Shown: in pieces, positions 45,045 through 52,900 of the stretch
Layout of the letters: every line of letters begins with the position of its first letter
Position numbering within the stretch: position 1 is the stretch's first letter
Origin: JAJCYK01 sp965212195
Lineage (GTDB): Bacteria > Bacteroidota > Bacteroidia > Cytophagales > Cyclobacteriaceae
Assembly: GCA_965212195.1 (NCBI GenBank)
Contig: CBDBUW010000002.1
Location: 396,516 to 460,515, forward strand
Direction: 5' to 3'
DNA: 64,000 nucleotides
Program-made: the position numbers and the translations under genes
The notes under the pieces: generated by a model
The model's input: only the letters and a program-made list of their open reading frames with translations
Told to the model about the DNA's origin: nothing
The model's database searches: none

Positions 45045-45530
45045 ATGATTCAAGGCATACTTATATGGCTCACTGCTCTACTACTCATGAATATGCATCC
45101 TTTGCATGTAAGTATCTGCGATATAGAATATCAGAAAGATCAAAGATCATTGCAAATTTCCAGTCGCATGTTTGTGGACGACCTGGAACTGGCACTGAGC
45201 AGTAAGACAAATGTGGATAACTATTTTGACAATAGAGATAGATCATTGATAGATAATGATTTGAAGGTTTTACTAAAAGAGAAACTAAAACTAAAGGTCA
45301 ATGGAAAGCCATTAGAAATCAATTACCTGGGCTATGAGATTGAGAATGATGTACTTTGGTGCTATCTGGAAGCTACCAGGGTAAAGCCCCTGAAAAGTAT
45401 AGATCTAGAGTATACGGTATTGTTAGATACCTTCGATGATCAATTTAACCTGGTACATGTCCGGTATCTGGGTACTACTAAAAGTCTACGATTTCTTAAG
45501 GATCACACTCGAGGAACCCTCAGTTTTTAG
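45045..45530 (+). CDS. DUF6702-like protein
   Basis: 161 residues. A short hydrophobic N-terminus (GILIWLTALLLMNMHPLHVS) and the HPLHVSICDIEY / SLQISSRMFVDDLE segments match DUF6702, a family found beside HupE/UreJ and M1 peptidase genes in Bacteroidota. Later part is a beta sandwich (LRFLKDHTRG). Function unknown; the shared neighbourhood suggests work with the HupE protein. Its 3' end overlaps the convergent PD40 gene by 11 bases. Confidence 0.75.
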   Translation: MIQGILIWLTALLLMNMHPLHVSICDIEYQKDQRSLQISSRMFVDDLELALSSKTNVDNYFDNRDRSLIDNDLKVLLKEKLKLKVNGKPLEINYLGYEIENDVLWCYLEATRVKPLKSIDLEYTVLLDTFDDQFNLVHVRYLGTTKSLRFLKDHTRGTLSF

Positions 45531-46776
45531 GAGCGATGTATTTGAACTTGAACATCTGGTCCTTGCCGTGGCGGTTGGATGATAGGAAACCATCCGATTC
45601 TGTTTGCCAAACCAATCCAAAATCATCTTGGGGACTATTGATGGGGTAACCCAAATTAAGGGGTGGAGTTGAAGACTTCAGGTCACGGCAAATAAACAGA
45701 TCTAACCCCCCCAGTCCACCATGCCCATCCGATGCAAAATACAAGCTACCTTTGTGAAATCTGGGAAACATTTCATTTCCGGGGGAATTTATCTCCGGTC
45801 CCAGATTTACCGGGGGGTGCCATACTCCGTCTACCCGTTTAGATCTATAGATATCAGTGCCTCCATAACCACCTGGCATATCAGATACAAAATATAAGGT
45901 GAAGGTATTTTCATCAAGGCTTGGATGGCCCATGGAAACTTCAGGATGGCTAATATTCAAGGGTTCGGGCTCCTTCCAGTGGCCATTGGAGCTACACTGT
46001 GAACTCATAAGCTGCAGGTTCCTGGATTTATTGACACTTTTTGAACCCGAACTTCGAGTGAGGATCACCTGCCTTCCTGCATCAAAGAAATGGGCGGGGC
46101 CTTCATGATAGATGGAATTAAGAGACCCCGGCATCAGGTGCGGATAGGCTATCCGGTGCTTCAGGGAGATATAGTAAAGGTCGAAATATGCTGACTCATC
46201 CCAGGCGGCCACCTTTTTAGCGATACCACCAGTGTTTCCGGGAGCTACAAATACCAGATTGTCGTTCCAAATTGTAGGACTGAAGGTGGCTCCCAACCCT
46301 CTCATCTGGAAAACTTCTATCTGAAAACTGGGATCTATCAGGCTCTTCATGTTGCTCAGTGAAGCCAGTGCTGCCCGGGCCTGGGTATCATCCGGGAACT
46401 TCTGCAAATACCGACTATACCAAATTTTAGCTTCGGCATATTGCTGGATTTGGCAGAGGCTGGAAGCATAATAAAGGAAATCCTCAGTGGTTTCTCCCTG
46501 TTTAGCACCTAGAGTTTGGCCAAACCAAAAAGCGGCGTTTTTATGGTCCTCCAACAGCCGGTAACAATGGGCAATGCGCAGTTTCACTTTGGGAGATTGC
46601 GGTTGCTTGGCTATGACCTTATGATAAAGCACCAGGGCATGTTCATAAGCTTGCCGGTTAAAATACCGATCGGCTTGCCTTAGAGCACTATTGTGTGGCT
46701 CAAAAGCCAATTGTGCTGAGGATGTCAACCACATCATGGAAATAGCAAAAACTGACAATACAAGCGCTCTACTCAT
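45520..46776 (-). CDS. TPR/PD40 protein lacking an OmpA domain
   Basis: 418 residues with signal peptide (to SSAQ). The TPR-like N-terminus (QADRYFNRQAYEHALVLYHKV, core AYEHALVLYHK) and PD40/WD40-like propeller (FVSDMPGGYGGTDIYRS, FASDGHGGLGGLDLFICR) are paralogous to the proteins at 46924 and 59030. It ends directly after the propeller (MFKFKYIAPKN), so the carboxypeptidase-regulatory and OmpA modules of its relatives are missing. It likely stays in the periplasm without peptidoglycan anchoring. Third gene of the minus-strand run after the adhesin operon, but separated by a terminator. Confidence 0.8.
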   Translation of the reverse strand: MSRALVLSVFAISMMWLTSSAQLAFEPHNSALRQADRYFNRQAYEHALVLYHKVIAKQPQSPKVKLRIAHCYRLLEDHKNAAFWFGQTLGAKQGETTEDFLYYASSLCQIQQYAEAKIWYSRYLQKFPDDTQARAALASLSNMKSLIDPSFQIEVFQMRGLGATFSPTIWNDNLVFVAPGNTGGIAKKVAAWDESAYFDLYYISLKHRIAYPHLMPGSLNSIYHEGPAHFFDAGRQVILTRSSGSKSVNKSRNLQLMSSQCSSNGHWKEPEPLNISHPEVSMGHPSLDENTFTLYFVSDMPGGYGGTDIYRSKRVDGVWHPPVNLGPEINSPGNEMFPRFHKGSLYFASDGHGGLGGLDLFICRDLKSSTPPLNLGYPINSPQDDFGLVWQTESDGFLSSNRHGKDQMFKFKYIAPKN

Positions 46777-46870
46777 CTATTACCCCTTATTTTAGCCGTT
46801 AAATATATTTATTCAACTGCTAAGAAATCTGGCAATCGAGAGGCTGTCATTACATCAGTAACCTAGACAT

Positions 46871-46898
46871 AAAAAAACCTCTGCCCAAAAGGCAGAGG
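46871..46898 (-). terminator. Intrinsic terminator of the adhesin operon
   Basis: On the minus strand CCTCTGCC pairs with GGCAGAGG around CAAAA (complement), followed by TTTTTTT (plus-strand As 46871-46877). It sits about 25 bases past the stop of the OmpA/PD40 gene and isolates the next PD40 gene. Confidence 0.9.
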
Positions 46899-46923
46899 CC
46901 AAAGAAATGGTTGGCAATAGTTC

Positions 46924-49020
46924 CTAATAAGAGATAATTTCGAATTCCGTACGGCGATTGAATTGATGTTGGGCTTCCGTGCATTGGGCATCATTGCCAC
47001 AGTCATTTACAAGCTTCCGCTCACCAAAATGAGCACGTTGCAAGCGATCACGGGATACTCCCTTCCGCACCAGGTAATTCATGGTGGAACGGGCTCGTTT
47101 TTGAGAGAGCACATCATTGTAATCATCGGTTTGCCTTGAATCAGTATGAGCATCCATAGCCAGCTTCATTTGCGGGTATACTTCCATAAGGGCCACCAGC
47201 TTGTCGAGCTCAGCTTGAGCATCTTCCCTGACGTTCCATTTATCTAAATCGAAGTAAATATTACTGATGCGGATCACCTGGCCTACCTCAATATTGCTAG
47301 CAGCCAATGCAGTTTGCAGTTGGGTTTCACTGCCTTCGTAAGAATAAACCGAATCCCCGGGCAGCACAAAACTTTGATTTTTACCACTAATATTTTCGAT
47401 CAGCAGAATATCGGCCGAGGCCGCATCCATTGGCGGCAATGGGGGATAAAGAGGTATTTTGGTAAGCTCTACCTTTACGGATATCCGCTCGGTCCCGGGC
47501 TGGAGTTCTCCAATAGGCACCATCACCGCATTATCGTAATAGCCCTCCTTGCTTCCCTTGATCTCATATTCTCGATTGGGCAGGGCATCGTATTGAATCA
47601 TGTTGCGTTCTTTCAAAATAGGGGCAGGCCGATCTGTGGTCTTATCCAAGGCAAAGAGAATACCGCCTTCTATGGGCTCCCCGGTTTCCTTATCTACCAA
47701 AAATGCATCTACTATAATTCTATTGAGAATCATGGAGTAAATGTCGTCATCTCCTGTTCCTCCTTCTCTATTTGAGCTTAAATAACCGGACTTACCAAAT
47801 TCATCCAGTATAAGACCGAAATCGTCCTTAGTGGTGTTTACAGGATATCCCAAATTGATTACCCCAGATGATTCATCTTCCAACAACCAGGTCTTGTAAA
47901 TATCCAAACCACCCAGTCCGCCGTAACCATTACTGGCAAAGTAGAGTAATTTATCGTCGTACAAGAACGGAAACATTTCGTCACCTTCGCTATTGATATC
48001 ACTACCCAAATTAACCGGCTGTGACCAGGTTGAATCGAAAGTGCTGACATAAATATCGGTACCGCCAAAGCCCCCGGTCATATCTGAAACGAAATATAGC
48101 ATGGTACCATCACGACTCAGGGTGGGATGTCCCACGGAATATTGATCGCTGTTGAAGGGTAGCTCCTGAATATTAGTCCAACCGGATTCCGGAGAAACAT
48201 CAGCACTGTAGAGTTTAAGCTTCACAATACCATCATCGCTAACTCCTGTTTTGCTCTCATAGAAGTTGTTTCTGGTAAAGATCATTTTTTTGCCATCCGG
48301 GGAAAAAGTAACCGGCCCTTCGTGAAACTTGCTGTTTACCTCACTGCTAAACCCCAAGGGTTTTGAATAAGCACCATTAGCCACCGTGGTGTAATACAGA
48401 TCCAGGTAAGGCTTGTTATTCCATTTGAATTTTTGTCGGATCAAGGCCGGTCGAGGACGTGCTGAGGCGAAAACAAACCCTTCCTGAAAATAGCTGGGGC
48501 CAAAATCGGCTTCAGGAGAGTTGGTGCTGATCTCAGTTACATTGTACAAAGCGGAGTCGATGTAGTAATCCGTTATGTTTTCAATACTTTCAATTTTTAA
48601 GGGAGCTCTGCTGTCGGTAGAAGCCAGGTCGTAATAATTCTGGTACTGGACCTTGGCCTGTGCTAAATTACCAGACGTTTCCAAAGCCTGACCATAATAT
48701 AAATACTGAATAGGTTCCATCACTTGACGATCCTCAATTTTGCTATACCATGAAGCGGCACTGTCCTGCATGTTCAGCTTCCGGTAACACTCCGCTATTT
48801 TAAGGCGCAAGGTATCAGTAGCTCCCTGTTTGCTGAGGATCTGATGGTACAAATTGGCCGCATCGTGGTAGGCAAAGAACTGAAAATACAAATCGGCCTT
48901 GCGCATTTTCTTGGTGAAATTCAGTCCAATATTTCCGATTTCCGGGTTATCTCCAAGAATTTGCGCTGGTGACTCAATTGTCAGCAACCCAATGAAAATT
49001 AGTATAATTCCTTTTTTCAT
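46924..49020 (-). CDS. TPR-PD40-OmpA outer-membrane protein (SprD/PorE-like)
   Basis: 698 residues. Signal peptide (to SPAQ), TPR-like helices (about 30-150), PD40 propeller (about 190-440; VSDMTGGFGGTDIYVS, FASNGYGGLGGLDIYK), carboxypeptidase-regulatory-like domain (about 450-530) and OmpA peptidoglycan-binding domain (from about 585; NIYFDLDKWNVREDA, TDSRQTDDYND, LSQKRARSTMNYL). This order equals PorE and SprD-type proteins of T9SS and gliding machines. It follows the PorP/SprF gene by 24 bases and probably links the SprF/adhesin export unit to peptidoglycan. Confidence 0.88.
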   Translation of the reverse strand: MKKGIILIFIGLLTIESPAQILGDNPEIGNIGLNFTKKMRKADLYFQFFAYHDAANLYHQILSKQGATDTLRLKIAECYRKLNMQDSAASWYSKIEDRQVMEPIQYLYYGQALETSGNLAQAKVQYQNYYDLASTDSRAPLKIESIENITDYYIDSALYNVTEISTNSPEADFGPSYFQEGFVFASARPRPALIRQKFKWNNKPYLDLYYTTVANGAYSKPLGFSSEVNSKFHEGPVTFSPDGKKMIFTRNNFYESKTGVSDDGIVKLKLYSADVSPESGWTNIQELPFNSDQYSVGHPTLSRDGTMLYFVSDMTGGFGGTDIYVSTFDSTWSQPVNLGSDINSEGDEMFPFLYDDKLLYFASNGYGGLGGLDIYKTWLLEDESSGVINLGYPVNTTKDDFGLILDEFGKSGYLSSNREGGTGDDDIYSMILNRIIVDAFLVDKETGEPIEGGILFALDKTTDRPAPILKERNMIQYDALPNREYEIKGSKEGYYDNAVMVPIGELQPGTERISVKVELTKIPLYPPLPPMDAASADILLIENISGKNQSFVLPGDSVYSYEGSETQLQTALAASNIEVGQVIRISNIYFDLDKWNVREDAQAELDKLVALMEVYPQMKLAMDAHTDSRQTDDYNDVLSQKRARSTMNYLVRKGVSRDRLQRAHFGERKLVNDCGNDAQCTEAQHQFNRRTEFEIISY

Positions 49021-49044
49021 GTCAATATCAGATTTGAGGATCCA

Positions 49045-49980
49045 CTAGAAATATCGAGGTGTTACAACTTTGTTCTTGGCATAACGGAAGCGGTAGTTTA
49101 TCATTAGTTCATGACTACCAGAGTTAACCCTACGCAAGTCGGTGGTATTAGCAAAATCGTAGGAATATCCCATCAATAGCTGATCCGTAAGCTGTATTTG
49201 CATCATGGCATCGAAGTCAGCCATTGACCTCCAGGATAACCCTAGCCATAATACTTCCGAAAATAGCACATTGGCATTTAGATCCAGTTCAACCGGCGCT
49301 CCCTCCACCACTTTAAGCAGCAAATTCGGCTTTAATTTTACCGAAGGGCTCAGCTCAAACATATATCCTGATGTCAGGAAATAATGTCTGTCCTGGCGGG
49401 CATCGGAGTCTTCTTCAATTATTTGCTCGTCCAAACTGTTGGTAATTAACTGTGGTACTGAAAAGCCCACATAGAACTTGTCGGTATAATAGTAAACTCC
49501 AGCTCCAAAATTAGGCATGAACTTATTCACATCCACACTAAAAACATTGTCTGTAGGATCCTGAGGCTGCAATTCAGTGAGGTCGGCGTTATAGCTGGTA
49601 AATCCAACCTGCAATCCAAAGGACAGCGTTCCTTTGTTGGTAAATATTCGATAAGCATAGCTTCCGTTTACCCCATATTGATTGAACACGGTTATTTTAT
49701 CGTGTATCAGTTGCAAACCCAAAGCAATTTTTGCGTTGCGAATGGGAGAATGCATGGAAAAGGTCTGAGTGGTGGGGGCACCAGTTAACCCAGTCCACTG
49801 GTCTCGAAACAGTAACGTAGCACTGAGAGATTCATGGCTTCCGGCATATGCGGGGTTAAGGGCCAAACCATTAAACATATATTGAGTAAACATCGCTTCC
49901 TGCTGGCCATATGACTTGATATTCAATCCCGCCACCAGGAATCCAATTATAATTAGTGATTTAAAGATTTTCATTTTCAT
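49045..49980 (-). CDS. PorP/SprF-family T9SS outer-membrane protein
   Basis: 311 residues with signal peptide (to SYGQ). The signature AMFTQYMFNGLALNPAYAGS and the following beta-barrel strands (WTGLTGAPTTQTFSMHSP; FALGLQ-type AKIALGLQLIHD) define the PorP/SprF family, which forms outer-membrane barrels required for secretion of adhesins bearing type B C-terminal domains. It lies 19 bases after the 1585-residue adhesin, the same arrangement as sprB-sprF. Confidence 0.93.
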   Translation of the reverse strand: MKMKIFKSLIIIGFLVAGLNIKSYGQQEAMFTQYMFNGLALNPAYAGSHESLSATLLFRDQWTGLTGAPTTQTFSMHSPIRNAKIALGLQLIHDKITVFNQYGVNGSYAYRIFTNKGTLSFGLQVGFTSYNADLTELQPQDPTDNVFSVDVNKFMPNFGAGVYYYTDKFYVGFSVPQLITNSLDEQIIEEDSDARQDRHYFLTSGYMFELSPSVKLKPNLLLKVVEGAPVELDLNANVLFSEVLWLGLSWRSMADFDAMMQIQLTDQLLMGYSYDFANTTDLRRVNSGSHELMINYRFRYAKNKVVTPRYF

Positions 49981-49999
49981 AATTCTCTTAGTGCCCAGT

Positions 50000-52900
50000 T
50001 TATCGATGAATTACAACAAATCCACTCATTGCCTTAGAACCGTCTCCCAGATCAATGACATAGAAATATGATCCATCCGGTACCTCCTTGTCTCCGAGTA
50101 TGATCCCTTCATTGGACTGGCCTCTCCATACTCGTGCAGTATTGTCATACCCTCTGATCTTGTATACCAGGTTCCCCCAGCGATTGAAGATCTGAACCTC
50201 GTTATTGGGGAATCGGCGAATTCCCTGTATCTCCCATACATCATTTTGCCCGTCTCCATTCGGCGAGAACGCATTAAAGATACGTAGCGGAACCTCCTTC
50301 ACGATAATGGTAACCGTAGCAGTGTCTGTACCACCGTTACCATCGCTTATGGTATAAGTGAATGTATCGGTGCCCACAAATCCGGCCGGAGGGGTATAAG
50401 TAAAGCTGCCGTCAGGATTCATCTCCACAGTACCACCTTGGATAGATGTGCCATCAAATTCGATAACCGTCAGTTCATCTCCTTCAGGATCAGTATCATT
50501 GATTAGTACTCCTGGAGCTTCGATAGTTAATGGAGTGTCCATATCGGTCTCATACTCGTCGTCCACGGCATCCGGGGCGGTATTCGGATCAGGGATCACA
50601 ATGGTCACCGTAGCAGTGTCTGTACCACCGTTGCCGTCACTGATGGTATAGGTAAAGGAGTCCGTTCCTATAAATCCTGCGGGCGGTGTGTAAGTAAAGC
50701 TGCCATCGGGATTCATTTCCACGGCGCCACCTTGGGTGGTAGTAGCATCAAAAGCTATTACGGTAAGCTCATCCCCGTCGGGATCACTGTCATTAGACAG
50801 CACGCCGGGAGCTTCGATGGTCAGCGGAGTATCCACTTCCGTGGTGTATTCATCATCGACTGCTACTGGTTCATTGTTGGCCGCTTCAACCACTATGGTG
50901 ACCGTGGCGGTATCAGTACCACCATTACCATCACTGATGGTATAGGTAAAGGTATCGGTACCAATAAAGTCAGTCGGAGGTGTATAAGTAAAGCTGCCGT
51001 CGGGATTGACATTCACCGATCCGCCTTGACTGGTAGTTGCATCATAAGCCACCACAGTAAGCTCATCACCATCGGGATCGGAATCATTGATCAGAATTCC
51101 TGGTACGATGGCAGACAAGGCAGTATTTACTCTGGTAGTGTATTCATCGTCTACCGCAATGGGGTCGGAGTTGCCGGCAGCAATCACAATGGTTACCGTA
51201 GCAGTATCCGTATTGCCGTTACCATCACTAATGGTATAGGTAAAAGTATCGGTGCCTATAAATCCCGAGGGCGGTGTGTAAGTAAAGCTACCATCTTCAT
51301 TCATTTCAACCGTGCCACCTTGGGTGGTAGTAGCATCAAAAGCTATTACGGTAAGATCATCACCGTCAGGATCGCTGTCGTTGCCCAGTACCCCGGGCGC
51401 GTCAATGGTCAGCGGAGTATCCACTTCCGTGGTATATTCATCATCGACTGCCACTGGATTTTCTCCAACCCTGGGTTCGGTAACATTGATGGTCACCGTA
51501 GCAGTGTCCGTACCTCCGTTGCCATCGCTGACCGTGTAGGTAAAGGTGTCGGTGCCTACAAAGCCCGCCGGTGGCGTATAGGTGAAGCTGCCGTCGGGGT
51601 TCATCTCTACGGTGCCTCCCTCCGTGCTAGTGCCATCAAAGGCAATCACTACCAGGTCATCGCCGTCAGGGTCGCTGTCGTTGCCCAGTACTCCGGGCGC
51701 ATCGATGGTCAGCGGCGTATCAATGTCGGTGTTGTACAGATCGTCCTCAGCCAACGGATCGTTGTTGTCGCCGTTGGGGTCGGTCACCACAATGGTCACC
51801 GTAGCGGTAGCAGTACCCCCGTTGCCATCACTGACCGTGTAGGTAAAGGTGTCGGTGCCTACAAAGCCCGCCGGTGGCGTATAGGTGAAGCTGCCGTCAG
51901 GGTTCATGGTGACCGTGCCGCCTTCGGTAGTATTGGTATCGAAAGCAATCACCACCAGGTCATCGCCGTCAGGGTCGCTGTCGTTGCCCAGTACTCCGGG
52001 CGCATCGATGGTCAGCGGCGTATCAATGTCGGTGTTGTACAGATCGTCCTCAGCCAACGGATCGTTGTTGTCGCCGTTGGGGTCGGTCACCACAATGGTC
52101 ACCGTAGCGGTAGCAGTACCTCCGTTGCCATCGCTGACCGTGTAGGTAAAGGTGTCGGTGCCTACGAAGCCCGCCGGTGGCGTATAGGTGAAGCTGCCGT
52201 CAGGGTTCATGGTGACCGTGCCGCCTTCGGTAGTATTGGTATCGAAAGCAATCACTACCAGGTCATCGCCGTCAGGGTCGCTGTCGTTGCCCAGTACTCC
52301 GGGCGCATCGATGGTCAGCGGCGTATCAATGTCGGTGTTGTACAGATCGTCCTCAGCCAACGGATCGTTGTTGTCGCCGTTGGGGTCGGTCACCACAATG
52401 ATCACCGTAGCGGTAGCAGTACCTCCGTTGCCATCACTGACCGTGTAGGTAAAGGTGTCGGTGCCTACGAAGCCCGCCGGTGGCGTATAGGTAAAGCTGC
52501 CGTCGGGGTTCATCTCTACGGTGCCTCCCTCCGTGCTAGTGCCATCAAAGGCAATCACTACCAGGTCATCGCCGTCAGGGTCGCTGTCGTTGCCCAGTAC
52601 TCCAGGCGCATCGATGGTCAGCGGCGTATCAATGTCGGTGTTGTACAGATCGTCCTCAGCCAACGGATCGTTGTTGTCGCTGTTGGGGTCGGTCACCACA
52701 ATGGTCACCGTAGCGGTAGCAGTACCTCCGTTGCCATCACTGACCGTGTAGGTAAAGGTGTCGGTGCCTACAAAGCCCGCCGGTGGCGTATAGGTAAAGC
52801 TGCCGTCGGGGTTCATCTCTACGGTGCCTCCCTCCGTGCTAGTGCCATCGAAAGCAATCACTACCAGATCATCGCCGTCAGGGTCGCTGTCGTTGCCCAG

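Noticed and set aside
42653..45220. DnaA boxes inside genes at 42653-42661 and 45212-45220
   Set aside because: Single perfect boxes within coding sequence, expected by chance; kept only as background for the cluster at 61 kb.
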